Below, piece after piece: positions 8,839-17,027 of a stretch of DNA of 38,755 nt (the stretch's first letter is position 1; the number at the start of each line of letters is the position of its first letter). Made by a program: the position numbers and the translations under genes. A model generated the notes under the pieces. It worked only from the letters and a program-made list of their open reading frames with translations. It had not been told where the DNA came from and did no database searches. The stretch is from Bacillota bacterium (GTDB taxonomy: Bacteria > Bacillota_A > Clostridia > Lachnospirales > Lachnospiraceae): assembly GCA_023443925.1 (NCBI GenBank), contig JAEZSL010000376.1, positions 1 through 38,755 of the forward strand. Direction: 5' to 3'.

Positions 8839-11800
8839 TTATACTATTATTTTTTCAACATAACTGCCCTTTATATCTTTTTTAATAATTATCTGCTTAT
8901 CAATTCTATCTTTTAATTCCTCCACATGAGAGATAATTCCAACCATCCGGCTTCCCAGCGTCAGATTATTCAAGGTATGAATGGACTGCTCCAGCGCTTC
9001 TGCGTCCAATGAACCAAAACCTTCATCCACAAACATGGTGTCGATTTCAATACCGCCGGTATAGTTCTGAATAATATCGGAAAATCCCAGTGCCAGGGAA
9101 AGCGCCGCCATAAATGATTCACCGCCGGATAAGGATTTTACACTCCGGACTTTTCCAGACCAGGTATCCAGTACATTTAAATCCAGTCCAGTGGCACTCT
9201 GCAGATTTCCCTCCTCCTTCCGCATTAACCGGTAACGCCTTCCCGACATCTCATAAAATCTTTTGTTTGCTTCTTCAATTATCTGAATAAAATATGCGGC
9301 CTGAACGTAAGTTTCAAAGGTAATCTTCTGTTTTCCTTCCAGTCTGCCGTTGGCAGTTTTGGACAATGCACTGATATCCATATATTCTCTGCTTTTCATA
9401 TCCCGTTCTTTTTGGATTTCCTTAATCCGGGACATAATTTCTTTATTTTCGCGTATTCTCCCGTATACATCCTTTTGAAGCTTTTCCCATCGGGTTCTTT
9501 CCTCTTTTAACTGCCTGATCGTTTGCTGTATTGCATCCACATCCACACGTTCTTTATTGGCGGTCTTTTCTTTTAGCTTATAAAGTCTTCCTTTCATCTC
9601 CTGTTTCGCCAGCTCATACTTTTTACAGCCGGTCATAATTTCATCTATGGTTTCCTGTGTCAGGACGGCTTCCCTATAACCTGCTTCACCCGAAAAGCCA
9701 TATTCCTGAATTTTATTGGTATACTCTCTGAAAGCCAGATCATACTCCGCTTTGGACTGAACCAGCTGTTCCTCATAATCCTTTAATAAACGTACCGCTG
9801 TTTTTAAACTGCTGTCGGCATCATGAAATTCCTTTTCTGCCTTCGTAAAGCTGCTTCTTAACTCTTCCAGTTCTTTTTTCTTTTCCTGAATCGTCAAATC
9901 AGCCTGTTCCAGTGATTCAAATTCCAGGTTTTGCTTCGTTAAAGTAAGTTCATTCTGGCAGGCGGCAAGTTCCGAAACTGCCTGGAGTCTTTCTTCTTTC
10001 AGAGCCGTTTCCTTTCGAGTTAAATCCTCCAAAGTTTCCTGAGTTATTTTCAGTTCTTCTTCACATAATTCTTTTCGTTCCTTTTCCTTTCGTAAGAAGT
10101 CGGCTTCCTGCTTAAGCTCCATGATTCGCTGATTTAATTCGGTTAATTCACCTCTTATGTAATCCAAAAGACCGTTTAAACCGTTGATTGCCTGCCCTTT
10201 TGTAATGTCGGCAAGAGACTCCGCTATATGCGCCGATCTGGTTTCAAATTCCTTTTTATTCTCACTTAAGGTAAGACCGGCTTTATGCAGTTCATCATTG
10301 AGTGAATTTCTTTGATCCTTTAAGCGATTTAATTCTGCTTCTGTGGGTGCTTTAACAGGTACTTTGGCAACAATGGGGTGATGGGTGGAGCCGCATACCG
10401 GACAAGGATTTCCCTCTTCTAATGTTAATGCCAGAATTCCTGCCTGTTCCCTCAGAAAAGATTTTTGCTTTTGTTCGTATTCCTGGTTACAAGCTTCATA
10501 TGACTTTTCTGTCTGTAGAAAAATTTCCTTTAAATCCACCAGCTTCTCTTCTAAAACGATTAATCCGGAAATCTCCCTATCTGACTGGTCCAGCAGCCTT
10601 TTAAACGATTGGGCATTGTCAAGGTGATTCAGGCAATTTATGTAAAGAACCGGGCTATCTTTCTTTTTCTCCAATTCGGCTGATAAAACAGCCAGCCTTT
10701 GTTTTGCTGCCTCGATATCCCTTTTACCAAGACCTTCAGCCTCATCCAACCGGTTTTTATTGGTTATAAGCTTCTTCTCCATATCCGACAGTGCTGTCAG
10801 TTTATCGTATTGGGGCAGTATTTCTTCTAAATTATTGATGTATAGATTAAGACTATCCCTGTAGTCTATCTTTTTAAATTCTTCTTCATATAGATAAACG
10901 GCTCTTTTATGCCTTTCTTCCAGACCGAACCGGTCCTTTTCTCCGGTTTCAATTTTTTCCGTCAGCTGGGTTATTACTATATAGAATCTGTTCTTACTTT
11001 CTTCAAATGGTTTTATATAGGAAAGGGCTCTTTGTCCCGTAACCGCTTTTTGTTCCAGAGCTTGCATTTCGTCTTTTTTCTCATCCAGTTTCCGCATCTC
11101 TTCCTGAAGCATTTCCATTTCATCCAAGTCAGTATTAACCGCTGTGCCGTTTACTTCTTTTATAATCAGTTTTTCTATTTCTTTATCCAGTTTACCTAGT
11201 TCATAATTCAAATCACCCTGGACGGATTTGTCTTCTTCTATTAGAAGTAAGAGACAGTTTAGGATTTCCGGAATCCAGTTTACGTTTTTAGCGGATTTAT
11301 AATTAGTCATTTCCGGGTAATAAGAGGAACTTTCCGTATATTTAATCCCGTCTATGTACTGAAGAATACTCTTTTCCATATCTTCGTTTACATTTTTAAG
11401 AAATAACTCCTGCTCCTTAAGTTTGTAAGAGGTCCTTCTTAACAGCTCCGTATTAAATACTTTTTGCAGTATTTCATTCCGCTTATCATTGTCGGCTAAT
11501 AACAGCTCCAGAAACTCACCCTGGGCAATCATGGCAATCTGTTTAAACTGGTCATACCCAAGACCGCCCAGAATATCGGACAATATACTCTTTACTTCAT
11601 TGCGGCTGTCAAGCTTTTTACCGTCCGGAAGAAGAATGGAGGCTCCTTTTTTCTGCTCTGCCACCCCCTTTCCCCTATCACTTTTACGGGTCTGATCCGG
11701 ATAGCGGTTAACCGTATAATGCTTACCCTTATGGATAAATTCCAGGGTTACTTCCGTAAATATATCAATCGATGCGAAATCACTTCGAACAGAGCTTACA

Positions 11801-11985
11801 TCTCTAGTTAAGCCGCTGGTTTTCTCAAACAGCGCATAAGAAATGGCATCAAATATGGTAGTTTTACCGGCGCCGGTATCTCCGGAGATCAGAAACAATC
11901 CGGAACTGCCCATTTTTTCAAAATCAATTACCGTGGTCCCGGAATAAGGTCCAAAGGCACTCATAGCAAGTTTTAGAGGTTTCAT
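8839..11985 (-). CDS. sbcC: Exonuclease SbcCD subunit C (SMC-like ATPase)
   Basis: ATPase/structural subunit of the SbcCD (Rad50-Mre11-type) nuclease, which cleaves hairpins and protein-blocked DNA ends during repair and replication. It is 1048 residues, usual for the family. N-terminal Walker A GDTGAGKTTIFDAISYALF begins near residue 34. Two long coiled-coil arms flank the zinc hook CPVCGSTHHP near residue 530. The C-terminal lobe carries the ABC signature LSGGESFMAALSLALGFSD and Walker B MFVDEGFGSLD near 990. The start is 1 nt after the sbcD stop, so the two genes are translated as a coupled pair. There is no clear terminator after its stop. Confidence 0.96.
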   Translation of the reverse strand: MKPLKLAMSAFGPYSGTTVIDFEKMGSSGLFLISGDTGAGKTTIFDAISYALFEKTSGLTRDVSSVRSDFASIDIFTEVTLEFIHKGKHYTVNRYPDQTRKSDRGKGVAEQKKGASILLPDGKKLDSRNEVKSILSDILGGLGYDQFKQIAMIAQGEFLELLLADNDKRNEILQKVFNTELLRRTSYKLKEQELFLKNVNEDMEKSILQYIDGIKYTESSSYYPEMTNYKSAKNVNWIPEILNCLLLLIEEDKSVQGDLNYELGKLDKEIEKLIIKEVNGTAVNTDLDEMEMLQEEMRKLDEKKDEMQALEQKAVTGQRALSYIKPFEESKNRFYIVITQLTEKIETGEKDRFGLEERHKRAVYLYEEEFKKIDYRDSLNLYINNLEEILPQYDKLTALSDMEKKLITNKNRLDEAEGLGKRDIEAAKQRLAVLSAELEKKKDSPVLYINCLNHLDNAQSFKRLLDQSDREISGLIVLEEKLVDLKEIFLQTEKSYEACNQEYEQKQKSFLREQAGILALTLEEGNPCPVCGSTHHPIVAKVPVKAPTEAELNRLKDQRNSLNDELHKAGLTLSENKKEFETRSAHIAESLADITKGQAINGLNGLLDYIRGELTELNQRIMELKQEADFLRKEKERKELCEEELKITQETLEDLTRKETALKEERLQAVSELAACQNELTLTKQNLEFESLEQADLTIQEKKKELEELRSSFTKAEKEFHDADSSLKTAVRLLKDYEEQLVQSKAEYDLAFREYTNKIQEYGFSGEAGYREAVLTQETIDEIMTGCKKYELAKQEMKGRLYKLKEKTANKERVDVDAIQQTIRQLKEERTRWEKLQKDVYGRIRENKEIMSRIKEIQKERDMKSREYMDISALSKTANGRLEGKQKITFETYVQAAYFIQIIEEANKRFYEMSGRRYRLMRKEEGNLQSATGLDLNVLDTWSGKVRSVKSLSGGESFMAALSLALGFSDIIQNYTGGIEIDTMFVDEGFGSLDAEALEQSIHTLNNLTLGSRMVGIISHVEELKDRIDKQIIIKKDIKGSYVEKIIV

Positions 11986-11986
11986 C

Positions 11987-13138
11987 TTACGCTTCTCCTC
12001 CCAGTTCCGTCAGAATCTCCATAACGATTTTTCTTTGCCGGTCATTTAACTCTACATTGTTCTGATTTTTAAAAAATTCTTCAAACAAGTCCAGAGGCGT
12101 CCGGTTTGCCACATCTCCGGCTGCCGATGTCCGTGAATCCTCGTTTATTCTGGTCCTGGCATTTTCCCGCTCCAGTATTAATATATTAGGATACACTTTC
12201 CTTAACCTGCCCATGGGATCATAAACCTCCTCATCGTCCGTGATTATGGCCTGAATGTAATCTTCACAGTTCATACCGGTGTATTTCTCATCACTCAGAA
12301 GATTGTCTATATTATCTTTGATAATCCGCATATCCCTCTTAGGATGCAGCGGTAAGTACGATAATTTTATATCCCCTTTATTCCCAATCTCAATGCAGGT
12401 TACGGATTTTTTATGGTTGCATTCGGAAAAAGAATATTTTAAGGGTGTTCCGCAGTAACGGACAGTTTCCCTGCCAATTTTCTGAGGGCCATGTATATGC
12501 CCCAGGGCCACATAATCAAAAGAGTCAAAAACCGATACATCAATGTTATCAAGGCCGCCGACAGATAATAATTCAGAGTCCGACTGCTCCGGTTCCACAC
12601 CCTGATTGGTGACGAACTGGTGTGCTATGAGTATGTTTCGCTGGTTTACGTCTATTTGGGCCGCATCAATAACAGCTTTTACCGCTTTTTCATAGGTAGC
12701 GGTGTCCGCATCCTTTAAATAATAGGAAACAATGGAAGGCTTTACAAAAGGCAGCAGATAGACATAAATGCTGCCGAATTCATCCTCCAGGATAATCCGG
12801 TCCGGCTTTCCTCTAAAGGCACCGGCTATGTGGATGCCGTTCTTTCCCATAATCTCTTTTCCAAAATTTAAACGCTCCGGAGAATCATGATTGCCGCTTA
12901 TCATGAATATACGGATACTACGCATTTCCAGTCTGGTAAGAAAATCGTCAAACAGATTGACTGCATTCGCTGTTGGCACGCTTCTGTCGTAAATATCTCC
13001 GGCTATAAAAATACCATCGGGTTTTATATCATCCACTATATGGATTATTTCATTTAGGATATAAGTCTGGTCCTCGGTAAAATCCGTTTCTCTGAATTTT
13101 TTTCCGATATGAAGGTCCGAAATATGTAAAAATTTCAT
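11987..13138 (-). CDS. sbcD: Exonuclease SbcCD subunit D (Mre11-like nuclease)
   Basis: Manganese-dependent nuclease partner of SbcC. The start at 13138 (MKFLHISDLHIGKKF) is preferred because AAAGGAGG lies directly upstream and the protein then begins with the family's first motif; an upstream in-frame ATG at 13165 would add nine residues including the ribosome binding site. The five phosphoesterase motifs are visible in order: DLHIG, AGDIYDRS, SGNHDSPE, the His of LIAHQF, and GHIHGPQ. At 383 residues it is typical length. It is the first gene of the sbcD-sbcC operon. The upstream non-coding region contains 35-bp tandem repeats (13261-13399) that could influence its promoter. Confidence 0.96.
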   Translation of the reverse strand: MKFLHISDLHIGKKFRETDFTEDQTYILNEIIHIVDDIKPDGIFIAGDIYDRSVPTANAVNLFDDFLTRLEMRSIRIFMISGNHDSPERLNFGKEIMGKNGIHIAGAFRGKPDRIILEDEFGSIYVYLLPFVKPSIVSYYLKDADTATYEKAVKAVIDAAQIDVNQRNILIAHQFVTNQGVEPEQSDSELLSVGGLDNIDVSVFDSFDYVALGHIHGPQKIGRETVRYCGTPLKYSFSECNHKKSVTCIEIGNKGDIKLSYLPLHPKRDMRIIKDNIDNLLSDEKYTGMNCEDYIQAIITDDEEVYDPMGRLRKVYPNILILERENARTRINEDSRTSAAGDVANRTPLDLFEEFFKNQNNVELNDRQRKIVMEILTELGGEA

Positions 13139-13260
13139 ATAAATTCCTCCTTTTGCATTAATCATATATCACACATGGGGGACAGGCAAGTAAAACTTCC
13201 TGGAATTATGTCAGGACTTATCTGTTAAGATTATACCGACAGATAGGAAACTGGCATAAT

Positions 13261-13399
13261 CTACGGTAGTTCAAGAATTGAAAGAGTCAAAAAGGTACGC
13301 TAGGTCAAAGAATTGAATGCTCAAAAAGGTACGGTAGATCGATGAAGTGAAACAATCAAAAAGGTAGGTTAGATCAAAGATTTGAAAAGATTAAAAAGG
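13261..13399. repeat. Four imperfect 35-bp tandem repeats upstream of sbcD
   Basis: Units at 13261-13295, 13296-13329 (34 bp), 13330-13364 and 13365-13399. Each begins about TACGGTAGATC, continues with a purine-rich GAATTGAAA core and ends CAAAAAGG (last unit TAAAAAGG). A fifth start (TACGATGAGTC) decays after 13400. The length is not a multiple of three and the units contain stops in the readable frames, so this is not coding. It lies between the sbcD start and the tcdA terminator. Confidence 0.85.
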
Positions 13400-13472
13400 T
13401 ACGATGAGTCAGCAGACATAGTTAGTCCCATAAGGTCTCAAAATATATAAATATATGAATAAGGGTAAAATG

Positions 13473-13499
13473 ATAGCAGAGTGGAACCCACCCTGCTAT
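13473..13499 (-). terminator. Terminator-like hairpin after tcdA
   Basis: ATAGCAG-GTGG (13473-13484) pairs with CCAC-CTGCTAT (13488-13499), with one mismatch and a 3-nt loop. On the minus strand it is followed by CATTTTA, a short U-tract. It lies 48 nt past the tcdA stop. Confidence 0.65.
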
Positions 13500-13546
13500 G
13501 ATATTTGCTGCTTCATTATCAAATTCGTATTAATACAAAACCCTTG

Positions 13547-14308
13547 TTATTCATGTACTCCGGTTAAATCTTTTATTACTTCACCTGCAATAATCAATCC
13601 TGCTACGGAAGGCACAAATGCATTACTTCCTGGAATCTGTCTGCGTTCGGTACACTTTCTCTGGGCACCGGGAGGACAGATACAGTTACTCCGGCAGCTG
13701 ATGGACATATCCTCCAGTGGTTTTTTCGCAGGTTCCTTGGAATAAACTACTTTTAGTTTTCTTACTCCCCTTACCTTTAATTCCTTACGCATTACTTTAG
13801 CTAAGGGACACACAGAAGTTTTATAAATATCCGTTACCTCAAACCGTGTAGGATCTAACTTATTGCCGGCTCCCATACAGCTGATAATCGGTACATTGCA
13901 CTGATTGGCCCTCATAACCAGTTCAAGTTTGGCAGTTACGGTATCAACCGCGTCCACTATATAGGTATATTCTTTAAAATCATACTGATCTGCCACTTCA
14001 GGAGTATAGAAGGTCTGGTGGGTATTTACAATTGCCTGAGGATTGATTTCCAAAATACGTTCTTTCATAACTTCAACTTTGTACTTGCCTACGGTTTTTC
14101 TGGTGGCAATTATCTGCCGGTTAATATTGGTTAAACATACTTTATCATCATCAAACAGATCAAAAATGCCTACTCCGCTTCTTGCCAAAGCTTCCGCCGT
14201 ATATCCTCCGACACCCCCGATGCCGAATATAGCCACCCTTGACTGACTTAATTTTTCCATCGCTTCTTTGCCAAATAAAAGCTCTGTTCTTGAGAATTGA
14301 TTTAACAT
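13547..14308 (-). CDS. tcdA: tRNA threonylcarbamoyladenosine dehydratase (CsdL/YgdL family)
   Basis: E1-like ATP-dependent enzyme that cyclises t6A37 of ANN-decoding tRNAs to ct6A. The protein is 253 residues, full length for the family. The Rossmann ATP-binding motif GIGGVGGYTAEALARSGVG starts near residue 30, followed by DDDKVCLTNINRQ and the adenylation-domain pattern DAVDTVTAKLEL. Two cysteine clusters near the C-terminus (SCRSNCICPPG, then RKCTERR) precede GSNAFVPSVAGLIIAGEVIKDL. MoeB/ThiF/HesA share the fold, but the ending is characteristic of TcdA. It is monocistronic with its own promoter and terminator-like hairpin. Confidence 0.92.
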   Translation of the reverse strand: MLNQFSRTELLFGKEAMEKLSQSRVAIFGIGGVGGYTAEALARSGVGIFDLFDDDKVCLTNINRQIIATRKTVGKYKVEVMKERILEINPQAIVNTHQTFYTPEVADQYDFKEYTYIVDAVDTVTAKLELVMRANQCNVPIISCMGAGNKLDPTRFEVTDIYKTSVCPLAKVMRKELKVRGVRKLKVVYSKEPAKKPLEDMSISCRSNCICPPGAQRKCTERRQIPGSNAFVPSVAGLIIAGEVIKDLTGVHE

Positions 14309-14379
14309 ACAAATGCTCCTGTTCTATCCATAAAATCCGGTAAATAGAATTGTTAGGTTTCTAGATTTTAGACTGAAAT

Positions 14380-14408
14380 ATCATAGCATTTTATAACCGG
14401 TATGTCAA
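14380..14408 (-). promoter_or_regulatory. Promoter of tcdA
   Basis: Minus-strand TTGACA (14408-14403) and TATGAT (14385-14380) are separated by 17 nt, about 70 nt before the tcdA start. Confidence 0.8.
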
Positions 14409-14559
14409 CACTTTAGAACCCGGAAGACATAAGAAAAGCCGTTATAATTCCCAGATCTATTCTACCCCGGTTATTGATATTATCAGCTTATAATATATTA
14501 GCTTAAGCAGATGAGTTTCAATACCGCTACGACCCTGAGGGATTTATAACAGCTTCACA

Positions 14560-15180
14560 TTATGCAGAAAGTACAATTTCGCTTAATTCCCGTCCCGAAA
14601 AAAACAAATCCATTGCTTCCTCTCTCAGCTTTCTGAAATAATGAAATGTCCTGGCGGCCTCTTCCACATCATGATACACTTTCCAATAACCGCAGAGCAT
14701 ATAATTTTCACCTTTATTTTTGATATATTCTTCCACATCTACTATGGGATAGCCTAAAAAAACACCTACTTCATGAGGAAATGCAGATTCTTTGTTCTCC
14801 TTGTATTTTTGGTAACGGTTTTTAAAATGGCACAGATTAAAGTAAAAGTTCTTCTGCCCCTGTAAATAGCCGCTTTCAGATAAAATTGGGTTCGTGCTGT
14901 GCTTACTTAAAACATCTGTTAAAAGTTCGAGCTGGTATATAATAACATACACGGCAAAGTCATTATCATAAAGGACTTTGTATGAACAGCCGAACTGCCT
15001 GCACTCTTCCCATAAAGTCCGATGAAAACGTTTTGTATCCTCAATGTATTTCTTATGAAAGCATACCAGGCTGGAGGGCTTTGTTTTAAGCAATGTGGGC
15101 ATACAACTGTTGGCAAAGGTAAATATAACATATGAGGTAATTTTATCCCCTCTCATATTAAAAATATCATCACTCATCAT
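14560..15180 (-). CDS. DUF3793 family protein, Fur-regulated candidate
   Basis: A 206-residue soluble protein of unknown function. The C-terminal half, with HEVGVFLGYPIVDVEEYI, then KNKGENYMLCGYWKVYHD, matches my memory of the clostridial DUF3793 family, often found near iron-starvation genes such as flavodoxin. The N-terminal part has three scattered cysteines and CFHKKYIEDTKRF but no recognisable cofactor motif. Two ATGs stand in tandem (15180 and 15177) after GGAGG; the second has the better spacing. Two Fur-box-like dyads bracket its promoter, so induction under iron limitation is predicted. That regulation is inference from the sites; the catalytic role, if any, is unknown. Confidence 0.82.
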   Translation of the reverse strand: MMSDDIFNMRGDKITSYVIFTFANSCMPTLLKTKPSSLVCFHKKYIEDTKRFHRTLWEECRQFGCSYKVLYDNDFAVYVIIYQLELLTDVLSKHSTNPILSESGYLQGQKNFYFNLCHFKNRYQKYKENKESAFPHEVGVFLGYPIVDVEEYIKNKGENYMLCGYWKVYHDVEEAARTFHYFRKLREEAMDLFFSGRELSEIVLSA

Positions 15181-15220
15181 TCATCCTCCAAACTTTGCAA
15201 AATCCATTGTGCGAGCTTTT

Positions 15221-15235
15221 TGAAAACCATTCTCA
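15221..15235. promoter_or_regulatory. Fur-box-like site 2
   Basis: TGAAAAC-C-ATTCTCA matches the 7-1-7 Fur consensus at 11 of 14 positions, downstream of the -10 element in the leader of the DUF3793 gene. Confidence 0.6.
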
Positions 15236-15247
15236 TTTAGTAATATT

Positions 15248-15276
15248 ATATTAAATTAGCGGCTTCAAAAAGTCAA
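15248..15276 (-). promoter_or_regulatory. Promoter of the DUF3793 gene
   Basis: Minus-strand TTGACT (15276-15271) and TAATAT (15253-15248) with 17-nt spacing. Fur-like sites lie on both sides. Confidence 0.65.
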
Positions 15277-15285
15277 CAAATTAAT

Positions 15286-15300
15286 TGAGAACAATTATCA
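15286..15300. promoter_or_regulatory. Fur-box-like site 1
   Basis: TGAGAAC-A-ATTATCA matches the 7-1-7 Fur consensus TGATAAT-n-ATTATCA at 12 of 14 positions, and lies 10 nt upstream of the -35 element of the DUF3793 promoter. Confidence 0.65.
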
Positions 15301-15450
15301 AATAGTTTCTTATGATGCATAAGCATTAGTTTTCGCAAATTTTATTAAATTATAAATTAAGTATCTGTAATCCAAATCTTTATTCAATCTAATTTTTAAA
15401 AACTTATTTGTAAACCTTATTACGTCTTTTGAACCGGCCGCTAAAGATAA

Positions 15451-15496
15451 AAAAAGTATCCGTTGAAGCCCAGGTAAGCTTCTAAGGATACTTTTT
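15451..15496 (-). terminator. Terminator after msrA
   Basis: AAAAAGTATCC at 15451-15461 pairs with GGATACTTTTT at 15486-15496, and the inner GAAGC/GCTTC extends the stem. T-runs occur on both strands. It is 24 nt past the msrA stop. Confidence 0.85.
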
Positions 15497-15520
15497 GGAT
15501 TATTCTATTGAAATAATAAC

Positions 15521-16051
15521 TTAAGCTTTGTCAGGATCGCTTGCAGTCCTTGCCTTTTCAAATTTCTCCACACCGATATGGCAATAGCCGTTAGGATTTT
15601 TATCCAGATATTTCTGATGATACTCTTCCGCCGGATAATAATTTTTCAAGGGCAGTACTTCAATTGCAATGGGTTTTTCATATCTGGTCTGCAGCTTTGC
15701 TATAGATTGCTTAATTACTTCGACTTCCAGCTCATCCACATAGTAAATGCCGGTACGGTATTGAGTTCCCGTATCACCTCCCTGCTTATTGACAGAAGTC
15801 GGATTAATTACATCATAATATAAATCCAGGATAAAAGACAGGCTGATCTTCTCAGATTCATACTCCACTTTAACGGTTTCCGCATGACCGGTGTTGTTAT
15901 GGCAGACCTCCTCATAGGTAGGATTCTCGGTATTGCCATTGGCATACCCTACTTCGGTTCTGACAATTCCCTTTACTTCGGATAAATACTTTTCCGTACC
16001 CCAAAAACAACCTCCGGCCAGATATATGAATTTATTTGTTTTGTTTTCCAT
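15521..16051 (-). CDS. msrA: Peptide-methionine (S)-S-oxide reductase MsrA
   Basis: Cytoplasmic repair enzyme reducing methionine-S-sulfoxide in proteins and free methionine. At 176 residues it is a complete single-domain MsrA. The catalytic motif [12 protein letters not shown] lies near residue 15, followed by [34 protein letters not shown] and the C-terminal [13 protein letters not shown], whose cysteine could act as a resolving residue. There is no fused MsrB domain. It has its own terminator. A PerR-like box about 135 bp upstream (16185-16199) suggests peroxide control, which would suit an anaerobe; that part is inference. Confidence 0.96.
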   Translation of the reverse strand: MENKTNKFIYLAGGCFWGTEKYLSEVKGIVRTEVGYANGNTENPTYEEVCHNNTGHAETVKVEYESEKISLSFILDLYYDVINPTSVNKQGGDTGTQYRTGIYYVDELEVEVIKQSIAKLQTRYEKPIAIEVLPLKNYYPAEEYHQKYLDKNPNGYCHIGVEKFEKARTASDPDKA

Positions 16052-16184
16052 AAGCTTTTCTCTCCTTATATAAAGTTAGTTAGGATTCGAGTGTCTTTCG
16101 TTCAATAATACCCCCAATGAATACCAGCGTATATAAAGGTACATAAGGGACTATTTGGTACTCATACCTTAATTAAATAAATCG

Positions 16185-16199
16185 TTATAATTATTATGC
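16185..16199. promoter_or_regulatory. PerR-box-like site upstream of msrA
   Basis: TTATAAT-T-ATTATGC agrees with the PerR consensus TTATAAT-n-ATTATAA except for the last two bases. It is in AT-rich sequence, so chance similarity cannot be excluded, and I could not place a convincing promoter next to it. Confidence 0.4.
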
Positions 16200-16276
16200 G
16201 TTAAATTTGGGTATTTAATTTATCTTGTTTTGTATCATAGCTCATCGGCAGCCGGTTAATAAAAAACACTATTAAT

Positions 16277-16303
16277 AAAAAAGACCATGAAGGTTGTTTT
16301 TTT
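16277..16303 (-). terminator. Terminator-like hairpin after the 16.3-kb gene remnant
   Basis: AAAAAAGACC-ATGAA-GGTTGTTTTTT forms a short stem with T-runs on both strands, starting 2 nt after the stop of the remnant at 16305. It looks like the surviving terminator of the lost gene. Confidence 0.55.
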
Positions 16304-16304
16304 G

Positions 16305-16490
16305 CTATTCAAGTCTGGTTCTGTCAATTCTGTTTGTCCAAACATATCCATCATATTTATCCGGAATTAACTCAAGATTTTCTTTGGTATCAAAGCCATC
16401 CGATACTGCACCGTCTCCCCGGACAATTACTACACGGGTATTGACAGCTTCCATGCGTTTGACAAACTTATGCGGCCATCTTCCTATTTC
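16305..16490 (-). pseudogene. 3' remnant of a gene, possibly glycerophosphodiester phosphodiesterase-like
   Basis: On the minus strand an open stretch of about 61 codons reads RWPHKFVKRMEAVNTRV, then VRGDGAVSDGFDTKENL and PDKYDGYVWTNRID before a stop at 16305. The pattern 'WP..F..RM..VNTRV ... GFDT.E.L ..P..Y.G..WTNRID' resembles the C-terminal end of some bacterial glycerophosphodiester phosphodiesterases as I remember them; this is tentative. Upstream, the frame is closed by a stop inside a (CCTATTT)4 array and no N-terminal part is present, so the gene appears truncated at the repeat. It keeps a terminator-like hairpin. Internal translation from the ATG in this fragment is unlikely, as no ribosome binding site precedes it. 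Confidence 0.4.
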
Positions 16491-16510
16491 CTATTTCCTA
16501 TTTCCTATTT
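16483..16510. repeat. Four perfect copies of the 7-bp repeat CCTATTT
   Basis: CCTATTT is repeated head-to-tail at 16483, 16490, 16497 and 16504. It lies exactly at the broken 5' edge of the gene remnant at 16305-16490. Seven-bp arrays can expand or contract by slippage. Confidence 0.9.
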
Positions 16511-16699
16511 ACGGTTATCCCCTGATTCCATTATACCATAACTTTCCTAATGCGTGGAAATTTTTTGCTTACAGGCAGCTTTTCAAACTTGGAATATAGA
16601 GGAGGGGTATTTAAAAATTATACATTTGCATTAGTTCATCAATGGGCAGCGCAAATAAATGACCTCGCGATAGGGATCTCCCGACCCGGCCGGAGGAAC

Positions 16700-16943
16700 A
16701 ATGTACTTTTCTCTTTTTATATGAATGTGAATATTGTAAAGTTTGACAGCCGCAAGCAAGCCCTTTTCAAAGAGATTGCAGCCTTGACGGTGGACACGAT
16801 ATCCCGATACGGATCCGATAGATTTCGATTACTTAAAAAGATGGGAAACCGCCAGCTTTAATGATAAGCGACGGGTGCTGAAATTGCCGGTTACTACAGT
16901 GGAAGCCATCAGCGAAAAAATGTATTTTATAAGGAAAATCTGA
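16700..16943 (+). pseudogene. Degenerate coding remnant, possibly a recombinase C-terminus
   Basis: Two plus-strand frames look protein-like in succession. One gives FDSRKQALFKEIAALTVD up to about 16800. The next, open from 16788 to the stop at 16941-16943, gives YPDTDPIDFDYLKRW, ETASFNDKRRVLKLPV and EAISEKMYFIRKI. The second part resembles the C-terminal end of large serine recombinases ('W..aSF..Kr.v ... i.i..ki'), but the likeness is weak. A frameshift near 16800 would join them. Base composition just upstream (the CGACCCGGCCGG stretch near 16680) is more GC-rich than the surroundings. A continuous 103-codon reading (16550-16861) also exists but has no convincing start. Treat as decayed foreign DNA of uncertain identity. 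Confidence 0.3.
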
Positions 16944-16966
16944 CGGGCAGTATACCACCCGTCAGA
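16939..16966 (-). terminator. Hairpin terminator after uxuA-uxuB-gntR
   Basis: Perfect 9-bp arms TCTGACGGG (16939-16947) and CCCGTCAGA (16958-16966) with a 10-nt loop. On the minus strand the stem is followed by TTTTCC. It is the first good terminator after the gntR stop, about 165 nt away, beyond the tandem repeats. Confidence 0.65.
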
Positions 16967-17027
16967 CCATTACCCTGTGTAAAACTTGTAAACTGTGCTT
17001 TTTTACTGTCAATTTGTTAACTGTGTG

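Noticed and set aside
13261..13410. CRISPR array
   Set aside because: The units are contiguous and diverged, without unique spacers between identical repeats, and there are no cas genes.
16550..16861. 103-codon plus-strand reading as an intact gene
   Set aside because: It has no good start signal, crosses composition changes and shows no recognisable domain. It was treated as part of the decayed region instead.
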